Assembly: GCA_963972195.1 (NCBI GenBank) | Contig: CAXATH010000010.1 | Coordinates: 49,535 to 113,534 of the forward strand | Source of the DNA: Litorimonas sp963972195 | Lineage (GTDB): Bacteria; Pseudomonadota; Alphaproteobacteria; Caulobacterales; Maricaulaceae | Length of the DNA stretch: 64,000 nucleotides | Direction: 5' to 3' | In this document: positions 45,947 to 54,726 of the stretch, in pieces | How positions within the stretch are numbered: the stretch's first letter is position 1 | Layout of the letters: every line of letters begins with the position of its first letter | The notes under the pieces: generated by a model | Databases searched by the model: none | What the model saw: the letters and a program-made list of their open reading frames with translations, nothing else | What the model was told of the DNA's origin: nothing | Made by a program: the position numbers and the translations under genes

Positions 45947-46915
45947 ATGGACTGTCTTCTCTACGCTTTTCATATCGATAAAAAGGGCCATGGGACGCAA
46001 CTGCCGATTGATAAGGTCCCGCCGCCGCCTGAAAATGGCAATGGTTTTATTTGGCTACATTTTGACCGCCGAAACCCCCAAACTCGGCAAGTCCTCATCG
46101 ACGACAAAATGGTAGATGATGTAGCGACCCGCACCCTTCTTGCCGAGGATAGCAGACCCCGAACTATCATTCGCGGGACGGACGCTCTCATTAATTTACG
46201 TGGAATAAACTTAAACCCCGGGGCCGAACCTGAGGACATGATCCCACTTCGGTTTTTTGCGCAAGACAACCGGGTCATTACCGTTTGTGGACGGGTTTTA
46301 AAGGCGACGGAAGACCGCGTCCGGCAACTGCAAAACCAAAAGGTCTCGCCAACCCCCGGCGGGTTCATTGCGGGTTATGCTTTAGCCCTCTCCGACAGAA
46401 TGGCCCCCACCATTACAGATCTAAACGAACAGATTGATACACTCGAAGAAATGCTCGACGCAGATAGAGATGAGGATGCTGCCGCCCAGGTTTCCGAAAT
46501 TCGAAGAGAAGCGATTATTTTGCGGCGATATTTAGCGCCGCAACGCGACGCCTTGAATGTCTTATCCGCTCAGTCTTTACATTGGATTTCTTCCGATGAT
46601 CAATTGCGGCTTCGAGACGCGGCAGATCAAGCGACCCGCATTACGGAAGAACTCGAAGCCGTTCGGGATCGCTGCGCTATTGTGAAAGATCAGCTCACCG
46701 ATATGCGGGCCGAAGAAATGAACAGGAACATGATGCTCTTATCAGTTGTCGCGGCCATTTTCCTGCCACTAGGCCTTCTCTCCGGTATGATGGGAATTAA
46801 TGTTGGAGGCATGCCTTGGGTGGAAAGCGAAATGGGATTTTGGTATGTCACCGCAATTGTTGTTGGCATCGGCGTCATTCAGCTTTTTGTCTTCCGCCTT
46901 ATGAAATGGATATAG
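45947..46915 (+). CDS. ZntB/CorA-like divalent metal transporter
   Basis: 322 residues: a cytoplasmic N-terminal domain, a long helix near 160-250, and two membrane helices at the end. The pore signature is the ZntB form, LSGMMGINVGGMPW, in place of GMN. Relatives carry zinc; direction and metal are not evident. It lies eight bases upstream of the DUF4129 operon and may share its transcript. Confidence 0.9.
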   Translation: MDCLLYAFHIDKKGHGTQLPIDKVPPPPENGNGFIWLHFDRRNPQTRQVLIDDKMVDDVATRTLLAEDSRPRTIIRGTDALINLRGINLNPGAEPEDMIPLRFFAQDNRVITVCGRVLKATEDRVRQLQNQKVSPTPGGFIAGYALALSDRMAPTITDLNEQIDTLEEMLDADRDEDAAAQVSEIRREAIILRRYLAPQRDALNVLSAQSLHWISSDDQLRLRDAADQATRITEELEAVRDRCAIVKDQLTDMRAEEMNRNMMLLSVVAAIFLPLGLLSGMMGINVGGMPWVESEMGFWYVTAIVVGIGVIQLFVFRLMKWI

Positions 46916-46922
46916 CTGAATT

Positions 46923-47705
46923 TTGGCGCGCCGTTTTTTGATAGGTTTATTTGCGTTCGGCGCTGCCTTCCTTTTGGCCTTAACCGCTATTGGACAAACC
47001 AATGACGCGCAAAATGTCGAGCCATCGACCAAAGTCGTCGTCGAGAAACCTTCAATACCGGAAGCTGATTTCGACAAAGCTTTTCGTCGGCTGAAAGCTC
47101 AAGATCAACTGCAATTTGAATTGGCAGAGTCGCCGCCTCCACCGGATATGGATTGGCTTAAAAAGCTACTGAATCCATTCCTTAAGTTTTTGGGGGCTAT
47201 GCTCCCTGTTTTCAAAATACTGTTCTGGGTTTTCTTGTTTTGTGGGGCCGGGCTTATTCTTTATATCATCGGAATGGCTCTTTGGAACTTTCGGCGAGCT
47301 CGAATTAATCGTGAAATAGAAGATAGTCAGTCTTCTCCGCTTTATCGTCCGTCCGAAGAGAGAGCGAGAATTTTACTCGCCGCCGTGGACGAACTCGCAG
47401 ATCAAGGTCTATACGCCGAGGCCGTTCACCAACTCCTTTTTCGTTCTGTGCAGGATCTGACATTTGCGCGGCCCAATGTGATCCACCGCTCTTATACGTC
47501 TCGTGAAATTTCGGATCTGAGCGAGCTTACGCCTGAAACCCGAAAGGCCTTCTCGTTTATTGCAGCTGAAGTGGAACGTTCCCACTTTGGCGGGCGGTCC
47601 TTGGACAAGGCGGCCTTTTTACGGTGCCGTGAATCCTATGCCAAACTAGCCGTAAAGGATCGAGAAAATGAAACGCCGCTTCTGACAGCAGGAGCCAAGG
47701 CATGA
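46923..47705 (+). CDS. DUF4129 membrane protein
   Basis: 260 residues with a TTG start, a signal-like hydrophobic N-terminus (FAFGAAFLLALTAIG), a periplasmic part and one membrane helix near 95-125. The C-terminal cytoplasmic DUF4129 domain includes ARILLAAVDELADQGLYAEA and SYTSREISDL. This domain type is found with transglutaminase-like or MoxR clusters. It is the first gene of a run of six overlapping or nearly adjoining genes. Confidence 0.82.
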   Translation: MARRFLIGLFAFGAAFLLALTAIGQTNDAQNVEPSTKVVVEKPSIPEADFDKAFRRLKAQDQLQFELAESPPPPDMDWLKKLLNPFLKFLGAMLPVFKILFWVFLFCGAGLILYIIGMALWNFRRARINREIEDSQSSPLYRPSEERARILLAAVDELADQGLYAEAVHQLLFRSVQDLTFARPNVIHRSYTSREISDLSELTPETRKAFSFIAAEVERSHFGGRSLDKAAFLRCRESYAKLAVKDRENETPLLTAGAKA

Positions 47706-48976
47706 ATTTAATGGCCCCGTCAAAAAATAAGAAAGAAGAGGTGGATGGCCGCCTGATGGGGACAGGCTTAATCATTGGCCTGATCCTGATCGGAATATTT
47801 TCATTCTCTGCCCTAATTGGTCTCACGGGATATGCTGATGATCTACGTAATAAAAACAACGGTCAGGCCCATGCTTTATCGAATTCGGCAATCGGGTTTG
47901 CTGGCTTAAGGGTTTTGTTGGAAGAAAGCGGCCAAGCTCTTTTTCTGGACCCGAATGAAGCCGCTCATTCTAGTCTATATGATCTACGGATTTACACGCT
48001 TACATCCAGTTTTCAGACTGACATCTTAGACGAGCTAGACCCGCAATCTCCCAAATTGATTGTGCTTCCCAAATGGAATGTGATGCCTGTCCCGAAAACC
48101 GCCGGGTGGGTTAGAAAAGCTCCTATTCAAGAGGTTTTAAACCCCGAAACCCTTGCGTCTAATTTGGAAGCATTTGCGGGCGAGGTGAGTTTCACGCAGG
48201 CGAAAGCTGATAATGAAACTGTATCCAAAGATTACCGTTTTAGTTTCACACCGACGACCACAATTTATTCGGCCCGATTTCCAAGACTACAAACAATGGA
48301 GGGGGAAGAGCTAGAGCCGCTTATGGTCACAGAGTCGGATCAAATCGTTCTGGCGCGGATCAAGAACACCCAAAGCTACTTGCTTTCCGATCCCGATTTT
48401 TTGAACACGTCTGGCCTTAGAACGCGTTCCGGCGCCAGATTCGCGATGGATATGCTGACTTATATCTCGGACCAAAATCTGACAGAACGATATGTGCTTG
48501 ATCTCGCCATTCACGGCATCGGGGGAGGCCGAAATATGATTAAGTTATTTACTCAGCCTCCTTTTTTAGGTGTTACATTTTTGCTCGTAGTTCTTGTGGG
48601 TCTATTGGCTTGGCAGGCTTTTTTACGCTTCGGTGATGCGAAAAGAGGATCAGATGAGGATTTTGGCGAGGATTTCCATATGGGTCCTCAATCTTTAACG
48701 CGAACGACAGCGGAGTTTCTGGCGATAGCGAAACGGGAGCCAAGTATTGCAAAGGAATATGCCACCCTTATCCGTCAACAGGCTCTGAAGGCGCTACATC
48801 TTCCTGGCCGAGACCCTAAAATTAGAGAGACAGCTTTAGACCGACGGGAAACGAAAAAAGAATTGGAGCCGACTTTCGCTGAATTGAAAGTGAAGGCGCA
48901 ATCCGTCGCCACACGTCAGGACATGCTGGAAGTCGCAAAATTGTTACAAGACTGGAAAAAGGGAATAATTTCATGA
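47702..48976 (+). CDS. DUF4350 membrane protein
   Basis: 424 residues with a membrane helix near 18-40. An extracytoplasmic GATase-like DUF4350 domain follows (GFAGLRVLLEESGQALF and PKLIVLPKWNVMPVP). A second helix lies near 285-305 and a cytoplasmic tail after it. It overlaps both neighbours by four bases. The role in the MoxR complex is unknown; placement suggests a membrane scaffold. Confidence 0.82.
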   Translation: MNLMAPSKNKKEEVDGRLMGTGLIIGLILIGIFSFSALIGLTGYADDLRNKNNGQAHALSNSAIGFAGLRVLLEESGQALFLDPNEAAHSSLYDLRIYTLTSSFQTDILDELDPQSPKLIVLPKWNVMPVPKTAGWVRKAPIQEVLNPETLASNLEAFAGEVSFTQAKADNETVSKDYRFSFTPTTTIYSARFPRLQTMEGEELEPLMVTESDQIVLARIKNTQSYLLSDPDFLNTSGLRTRSGARFAMDMLTYISDQNLTERYVLDLAIHGIGGGRNMIKLFTQPPFLGVTFLLVVLVGLLAWQAFLRFGDAKRGSDEDFGEDFHMGPQSLTRTTAEFLAIAKREPSIAKEYATLIRQQALKALHLPGRDPKIRETALDRRETKKELEPTFAELKVKAQSVATRQDMLEVAKLLQDWKKGIIS

Positions 48977-49938
48977 GTGAGATAGATTTAGGCGCCGTAG
49001 AGAGTCTGACAGAGAAGCTCCGAAATGAAGTCGGAAAGGCCATTGTCGGACAAGCCGGCACAGTTGATTTAATGCTAGTGGCATTGCTGTCAGGCGGACA
49101 TATCCTGCTGGAAGGGGTTCCCGGGACCGCTAAGACATTCTTGGCCCAAACCTTTTCCTACGCCATGAAATTGGATTTTGGTCGCATCCAGTTCACGCCT
49201 GACCTTCTGCCGGGCGACCTTATCGGGACCAATTTGTTTAATTTCCAAACGTCAGAGTTCTCACTCATAAAAGGCCCGATTTTTTGCGATCTGTTATTGG
49301 CGGATGAGATCAATCGAACCCCTCCGAAAACACAAGCGGCCTTATTAGAAGCGATGCAGGAACGCCAGGTAACGATTGACGGAAGCGCCCATTCTCTGGG
49401 CCAAAACTTTATGGTAATTGCTACACAAAACCCGATTGAGCAGCAAGGGACTTATCCGCTTCCAGAAGCCCAACTCGACCGGTTCTTGTTCAAACATGTT
49501 CTGGATTATCCCAGCCGGGACGAAGAAATCCAAATTGTTGAACGTCATGGGTCTCAAACCGGGGCACCTGATTTAAAGTCGATGGGCGTAAACCCGTTTG
49601 CAAGCGCCGCCTCTATCAAAGCGGCCAAAGCGGTTATTCCCAAAATCCGGTTAAGCAAGGATATTTCCCACTATATTGTTGACCTGGTACGCGGAACCCG
49701 GAGCAATCCCCTGTTTGAAACAGGAGCGTCGCCGCGGTCCGCGGCAATGATCGCGGTCGCCTCTCGCGCCGAAGCGGCCCTGAAGGGCCGGGATTATGTA
49801 ATTCCCGATGACGTCAAAGCGATTGCCCTACCGGCCCTGCGCCACCGCGCTATTCTCTCTCCGACAGCCGAGATTGAAGGACGCAGCGCGGACGCGGTAA
49901 TCAAAGCGGTTATCGAACAGACTGAAGCGCCCCGATAA
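48973..49938 (+). CDS. moxR: MoxR-family AAA+ ATPase
   Basis: A 321-residue chaperone-like ATPase with Walker A GVPGTAKTF near 44-52, Walker B LLLADEINRTPPKTQAALLE, sensor 1 VIATQNPIEQQGTYPLPEAQ and the Arg-finger region LDRFLFK. MoxR proteins act on VWA/DUF58 partners to mature or insert metal into complexes, often in the envelope. The partner is the next gene, four bases on. Confidence 0.94.
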   Translation: MSEIDLGAVESLTEKLRNEVGKAIVGQAGTVDLMLVALLSGGHILLEGVPGTAKTFLAQTFSYAMKLDFGRIQFTPDLLPGDLIGTNLFNFQTSEFSLIKGPIFCDLLLADEINRTPPKTQAALLEAMQERQVTIDGSAHSLGQNFMVIATQNPIEQQGTYPLPEAQLDRFLFKHVLDYPSRDEEIQIVERHGSQTGAPDLKSMGVNPFASAASIKAAKAVIPKIRLSKDISHYIVDLVRGTRSNPLFETGASPRSAAMIAVASRAEAALKGRDYVIPDDVKAIALPALRHRAILSPTAEIEGRSADAVIKAVIEQTEAPR

Positions 49939-49942
49939 AGTT

Positions 49943-51301
49943 TTGATTTTTTCTGCTGACACACCGCGTTTCGCGCTTTACCCGACCTCCCGGGCCGTCT
50001 GGCTACTGGCTCTGGGCCTTCCATTTGCGTTGATTTTGGCCGTTTTGTTTCCAGAGGTTTGGGCGCTCGGCGCGGCTTGGGCCGCCGCCCTGATCGGCGG
50101 CCTCACTCTAGATGCCCTTTTGGCTGTCGCTAGTAAAAATATGACACCGACGCTTGAAATGCCGGCTCGCCTTTTTATTGGGGCCGAGGAAAAGGCGGTG
50201 TTCCGTTTTCGGGATTTTACAGGCCGGACCCCAAAGCAAGCGGAGTTTAGGCTGAGCGCGAACGACCGGTTGGAGGTAAAAATCGACCCGGCCGGACTTT
50301 CGCCAGAGCGCGACACGCTTTCAGTTGAGTTTGATGTGCAGGCCCGTCGCCGCGGGGACGCGGTTCTCCGGCGCTTGTGGTCACGTTGGCAGGGGCCTCT
50401 TGGTCTGATTTGGTTTCAAAGGTGCGATCCGTTAAACTTTACCATCGCCGTTGTTCCGGACACACAACTGGTAAAAGAAACCGCGATTGATTTCTTCTCT
50501 CGCAATGCCGTTTACGGTCAGAAGATACAACAATTGCGCGGCGAGGGGTCAGAATTTGACGCGCTGTCCGAGTTCCTTACAGGAATGGATAAGCGGGCGA
50601 TAGACTGGAAACATTCTGCCCGTCATACAACTTTACTGGCGCGCGAATACCGGACTGAACGAAACCACAATATCGTTTTTGCTATCGATAGCGGATATTT
50701 AATGTGTGAGGATATGGCCGATAAGGCGTCGCGAAAGCTCACCAAACTTGACCGCGCCATTTCAGCGGCTCTCGTCATGGGCTATGTCAGCCTAAAGCTT
50801 GGAGACCGCGTCGGGTTGTATGGTTTTGACAAAGCCCCGACACTCTACACGGCGCCCGTTGCAGGAACGTCCATGTTCTCCCGCTTACAAAGCGAAACCT
50901 CAAAAATTGATTATTCCCATGAAGAAACCAATTATGCTTATGGTCTGTCTTTTCTGGCGCAAAAACTTAAACGCCGGAGTCTGGTTGTCGTTTTCACCGA
51001 CTTTATCGACACCACCCAGTCAGAGCTCATGCTGGAGACGGTCGCGCGGCTAATTAAAAAACATATCGTGATATTTGTGGCCTTTCGTAATCAGCCGCTC
51101 AGCGCCTTGACAGAAGCGCAGATTGAGAGCCCGGATGACATTAGCCGGGCCGTCATAGCGCAGGGCTTGTTGTCGGAGCGGGACATTGTGTTAGCGAAAC
51201 TGGCGCATATGGGCGTAAATGTCATAGACGCTGATCCAGACACTTTAAATGCCGACGTCGTGAATCGCTATCTGGAAATGAAACGAAGAGGGGCAATTTA
51301 A
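49943..51301 (+). CDS. DUF58 (VWA-like) protein
   Basis: 452 residues with a TTG start, two membrane helices near 15-55, and a cytoplasmic DUF58 region with DFDALSEFLTGMDKRAIDWK-like text and NIVFAIDSGYLM as a degenerate MIDAS. This is the usual target of the MoxR ATPase encoded just before it. Its stop shares a base with the next start (TAATG). Confidence 0.9.
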   Translation: MIFSADTPRFALYPTSRAVWLLALGLPFALILAVLFPEVWALGAAWAAALIGGLTLDALLAVASKNMTPTLEMPARLFIGAEEKAVFRFRDFTGRTPKQAEFRLSANDRLEVKIDPAGLSPERDTLSVEFDVQARRRGDAVLRRLWSRWQGPLGLIWFQRCDPLNFTIAVVPDTQLVKETAIDFFSRNAVYGQKIQQLRGEGSEFDALSEFLTGMDKRAIDWKHSARHTTLLAREYRTERNHNIVFAIDSGYLMCEDMADKASRKLTKLDRAISAALVMGYVSLKLGDRVGLYGFDKAPTLYTAPVAGTSMFSRLQSETSKIDYSHEETNYAYGLSFLAQKLKRRSLVVVFTDFIDTTQSELMLETVARLIKKHIVIFVAFRNQPLSALTEAQIESPDDISRAVIAQGLLSERDIVLAKLAHMGVNVIDADPDTLNADVVNRYLEMKRRGAI

Positions 51302-52353
51302 TGACTGACTTCGTGTCTGAAAGTATTGATTCCTCCTCTCTGGCTTTTGAAGACCAATCCCTAAAATCTGAACGTTTCAGGGAAATCCGTAAAAAAGACT
51401 GGGCAGAGCTGGAAGCTTTACTGAATCGAATGGATAAAAAAGGCATTCGAAGCCTGAACGCAGAAGATGTTCTAAGGCTGCCAAAACTCTACCGCGCCGC
51501 GCTGTCCGCTTTGTCAGTCGCCAGAGCCACGTCGCTGGACCAGAGCGTGATTGCCTATCTCGAAAGTCTTTGCACGCGCGCTTATTATCGACTTTACGGC
51601 ACTCAATCTGGCTTAGGAAAACGCATCTGGGCTTTCTTGTCCCGTGACTGGCCACAAGCGGCGCAACACCTTTGGAAAGATACAGCTTTGTCGGCTTTGC
51701 TCGTCTTTCTATCGACCTTGGCGGCGTATATTTTAGTCCAGAGTAACCCCGAATGGTTTTATAGTTTCGTCGATGCGGGCTTGGCCGGAGACCGGACCCC
51801 CGCAGCATCGACAGAAGCTCTGCGCTCCACGCTCTATGACCGTCCGGATGACGCCAGCGGACTCGGTATTTTTGCCAGCTATCTTTTCTCTCATAATTCA
51901 CGCGTCGCAATATTCGCTTTTGCCCTAGGTTTTGCGTTCGGGATCCCAACAATTTTCTTTATGTTGAGCACAGGTTTCATGCTCGGAGGCTTTATTGGTT
52001 TGTTTGCTTCGCGGGAGCTAGGCTTTGAATTGGGAGGATGGTTAATTATTCACGGGTCCACCGAGATATTAGCGATAATTCTTGCGGGCGGAGCCGGATT
52101 ACACATTGGTCGGGCCATTGCGTTTCCTGGCCAATTATCGAGGACCCAATCTGCGGCGCTCGCCGGAAGAACTTCAGGCTTACTCATGGTGGGTGTGGTC
52201 ATTATGCTCTTATTTGCAGGATTATTAGAAGGATACGCCCGTCAACTTATTACCGAGGATTTCCTGCGCTACGGCATTGGACTTACTCTTTTGGGACTTT
52301 GGTTAGTTTACCTTTATCTCCCCCGCCGCGACGGGACACGTTTTAATGAATGA
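51301..52353 (+). CDS. SpoIIM-family membrane protein
   Basis: 350 residues. A soluble helical first third includes EALLNRMDKKGIRSLNAEDV. A SpoIIM/DUF95 membrane part with about five helices follows, including SHNSRVAIFAFALGFAFGIP, GFIGLFASRELG and IIHGSTEILAIILAGGAG. The Bacillus relative acts in peptidoglycan remodelling; here sporulation is not implied. It overlaps the RDD gene by eight bases. Confidence 0.9.
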   Translation: MTDFVSESIDSSSLAFEDQSLKSERFREIRKKDWAELEALLNRMDKKGIRSLNAEDVLRLPKLYRAALSALSVARATSLDQSVIAYLESLCTRAYYRLYGTQSGLGKRIWAFLSRDWPQAAQHLWKDTALSALLVFLSTLAAYILVQSNPEWFYSFVDAGLAGDRTPAASTEALRSTLYDRPDDASGLGIFASYLFSHNSRVAIFAFALGFAFGIPTIFFMLSTGFMLGGFIGLFASRELGFELGGWLIIHGSTEILAIILAGGAGLHIGRAIAFPGQLSRTQSAALAGRTSGLLMVGVVIMLLFAGLLEGYARQLITEDFLRYGIGLTLLGLWLVYLYLPRRDGTRFNE

Positions 52354-53227
52354 AACTCTTCATCATAATAAGCAAATTAACGCTACAGACAGAAGGAGTC
52401 TGATAACGCCCGAGGGCATCGACCTTAAAATTCAATTGGCGGACATCGGGGCGCGTATTGGGGCCATAGTGATTGACCTTATCATTATTCACGCCGTGCT
52501 CTTCCTTGGCGCTATTATTTTCATTTTCGGCGGTATTACCGTTAATTTTGAGCTGGCCTTAAGTTTGTTTATCGTCTTTTCCTTGTTTATGCGCAGCTTT
52601 TACTTCCTCGCTTTTGAAATGGGGGCCAAAGCTGCCACGCCCGGAAAACGCCTGATGAAAATCAGAGTTGCAGCGCGGAATACTGCCATGGGCCAAGCCC
52701 GGTTATCAGCCAATGCCATTTTTGCCAGAAATGCCCTACGGGAAATTGAGATTTTTTTGCCCTTGTCTTTATTCGCGAGTAATTCCGGCAGCGTGGATGG
52801 GATGATTGGCTTGCTCGGCCTCATCTGGAGTGGAATACTCCTGCTTTTCCCGCTCTTTAACAAGGATCGACTGCGAGCAGGGGATCTCATTGCTGGGACG
52901 TGGGTTGTTCGGGCGCCTAAACCGATTTTGGGGCGCGATCTGGCGACCCATAACAATCAGTCCGCCGGATTATTTTCATTCTCCGGTGAGCAGGTGGAGG
53001 CGTATGGGATACATGAACTTCATGTGCTTGAGACGGTCCTACGTACAAATAAACCTGCCACTCTAAAAGAAGTGGCAGATAGGATTCGTCATAAGATAGT
53101 TTGGGAAAAAACAGCAGAGGAACGCGATAAAGAATTTTTGGAGGCCTATTATCGCGCTCTCCGAAAACGCCTTGAGTCCCGTCTAATTATGGGTGTTCGG
53201 CGTAAAAACAAATTTGATACGCGTTGA
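52346..53227 (+). CDS. RDD-family membrane protein
   Basis: 293 residues with an RDD domain of three to four membrane helices. The defining pattern is LADIGARIGAIVIDLIIIH, then KAATPGKRLMKIRV, then NKDRLRAGDLIAGTWVV. A long cytoplasmic C-terminus (about 210-293) is helical and charged. It is the last gene of the MoxR operon. The family may move ions or stabilise a complex. Confidence 0.88.
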   Translation: MNETLHHNKQINATDRRSLITPEGIDLKIQLADIGARIGAIVIDLIIIHAVLFLGAIIFIFGGITVNFELALSLFIVFSLFMRSFYFLAFEMGAKAATPGKRLMKIRVAARNTAMGQARLSANAIFARNALREIEIFLPLSLFASNSGSVDGMIGLLGLIWSGILLLFPLFNKDRLRAGDLIAGTWVVRAPKPILGRDLATHNNQSAGLFSFSGEQVEAYGIHELHVLETVLRTNKPATLKEVADRIRHKIVWEKTAEERDKEFLEAYYRALRKRLESRLIMGVRRKNKFDTR

Positions 53228-53236
53228 TATATCTAA

Positions 53237-53485
53237 TTAGACGGCTTTAATTGTCTCATCAATATTAAAGAAATCATTCGGCATTTTATCAAAGACTTGG
53301 CAAATTGCATAAAGACGGCTGGCGGAGATACGATTTGTGCCACGTTCATATTTCTGTATTTGTTGAAAAGTTACGCCGAGCGAATCGGCTAATTCAGTTT
53401 GCGTCATCGAGGCATCTTTGCGCAATTTCCGAAGATAACGACCTATATGTTGGTCAATATGATTTGGATTTCTTGGGTTGGTCAT
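53237..53485 (-). CDS. XRE-family transcriptional regulator
   Basis: 82 residues, almost entirely a Cro/C1-type helix-turn-helix (LRKLRKDASMTQTELADSLG then FQQIQKYERGTNRISASRLY). The short C-terminal tail FDKMPNDFFNI is common in alphaproteobacterial regulators of this type. It is convergent with the RDD gene. A TTGACA box with an inverted repeat lies just upstream, pointing to self-regulation. Confidence 0.9.
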   Translation of the reverse strand: MTNPRNPNHIDQHIGRYLRKLRKDASMTQTELADSLGVTFQQIQKYERGTNRISASRLYAICQVFDKMPNDFFNIDETIKAV

Positions 53486-53513
53486 TAGGTGTCCCGCTAA
53501 TTAATAAAAAAAG

Positions 53514-53537
53514 TGTGCGTTGTTTCGCACATGTCAA
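53514..53537 (-). promoter_or_regulatory. Promoter/operator of the XRE gene
   Basis: On the minus strand TTGACA (53532-53537) is followed at once by the 6-bp inverted repeat TGTGCG-N6-CGCACA (53514-53531), placed between -35 and the expected -10. This is a typical site for a dimeric repressor; the -10 is unclear. Confidence 0.4.
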
Positions 53538-53648
53538 AGCCAACTTCCTCACATACCAAAGCCATCAATCTAAAATATAAACTCTGACAAATCAGAATAG
53601 TCGAGGAAAAATTCAACCTGCGATCTCAAACGAAAGATCAGCTCCTAC

Positions 53649-53675
53649 TTAAAGCGCTTTAAAAAAATTTAAAGC
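53649..53675. promoter_or_regulatory. Palindrome TTAAAGC/GCTTTAA with a third half-site
   Basis: The perfect 14-bp palindrome TTAAAGCGCTTTAA (53649-53662) is followed by another TTAAAGC at 53669-53675. The whole interval 53486-53802 is AT-rich and has no gene; these are its clearest structures. Confidence 0.35.
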
Positions 53676-53769
53676 ACAAATTGTAAAAAATAACCTTAAA
53701 TTTTATTTAGAAAAAACCAAAAGTATTCCCCTAGCGGGGGAGGAGGGGAATTAAACTAACTCGAAAGGG

Positions 53770-53797
53770 GAGTTATCTGTTTCGATATAGATAACTC
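53770..53797 (-). terminator. Hairpin just after the WecG-like gene
   Basis: 9-bp arms GAGTTATCT / AGATAACTC with a 10-base loop lie 5 bases past the minus-strand stop. There is no clear T-run. Confidence 0.4.
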
Positions 53798-53802
53798 GCG
53801 GT

Positions 53803-54639
53803 TTAGACTTGCTTTGTCCGAAACAACCATTTCGCCCAGAGAAAGAATATTTTGGGCCCTTCGAGCAAGTAGCGTTTCCACAACCGTTTCGGCTCACTTG
53901 CCAAACGGAACAGCCATTCCAGCCGTAGTGATTGCATCCAATCAGGGGCTCGTTTTGTTCGTCCCCCCAGAAAGTCGAGAGACGCCCCGACACAAAGACC
54001 TAATCCGACACAATCCCCGCGCTCCAAACAGGCTTTGGCCACCATTTCTTGCTGCGGAGAGCCGACACAAATGAATGTGTAACGAGCAGGGTTTTGCGCA
54101 ATAAACTCCGCAGCGGCGGCTATTGCTTCTGGCTTATGGCGCATCCCCATAGGCGGCTGGTGCAAATTTATCTTCTCGAGCCCATAGATTGATTTAACTT
54201 TATCGATGATTTCCTCATCCGCGCCAATCACATTGATTGTATCCTCAGAGGAAATAACGTTGTCAAAGAGCTGCTGAGTCAAATCTGACCCTGGCACCGC
54301 TTTTAGTGGAATTCCAGAAAAAGCGGCCAGCAATTCAAGGATACGCGAATCACATACGGATAACCATGAGGCTTCATAAAGCGGCTTAAATATTTCGGGC
54401 TCTTTGGCCAATCTCACAAGATGGTCGACATTCGGGGTAACAATGAACCGAAAGCCATGATCGACAGTCATCCATTTGGCTCGGGCAAGGGTTTGCATAG
54501 GCGTTAGGGGATCAAAAGTCGCGCCGATAAAATCATATGACCGCTGGTTTATACGCCAATCCAACTCGCCCTCACGGAGCGCCCCTCTGCGGTCATCTCC
54601 GCGCGCGACAGCCGGCGCGATATATTTTGTTGCACCCAT
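53803..54639 (-). CDS. WecG/TagA/CpsF family glycosyltransferase
   Basis: 278 residues of the GT26 family, which transfers N-acetylmannosaminuronate or related sugars from UDP to a lipid-linked acceptor. Visible segments are TPNVDHLVRL, DSRILELLAAFSGIPL, VPGSDLTQQLF, ICVGSPQQEMVA and GASLDFLGGRTKRAPDWMQ, then the C-terminal amphipathic RLASEPKRLWKRYL membrane-binding part. GGAAAC precedes the ATG. No other polysaccharide gene adjoins it. Confidence 0.9.
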   Translation of the reverse strand: MGATKYIAPAVARGDDRRGALREGELDWRINQRSYDFIGATFDPLTPMQTLARAKWMTVDHGFRFIVTPNVDHLVRLAKEPEIFKPLYEASWLSVCDSRILELLAAFSGIPLKAVPGSDLTQQLFDNVISSEDTINVIGADEEIIDKVKSIYGLEKINLHQPPMGMRHKPEAIAAAAEFIAQNPARYTFICVGSPQQEMVAKACLERGDCVGLGLCVGASLDFLGGRTKRAPDWMQSLRLEWLFRLASEPKRLWKRYLLEGPKIFFLWAKWLFRTKQV

Positions 54640-54726
54640 GTTTCCAGACTTTCCTACTCTTTTCTCTCGTGAGCTTTATCAAAAGAGCGTTAGGATTGGG
54701 TTTACATCAGACTATCTGAGCCCCAC

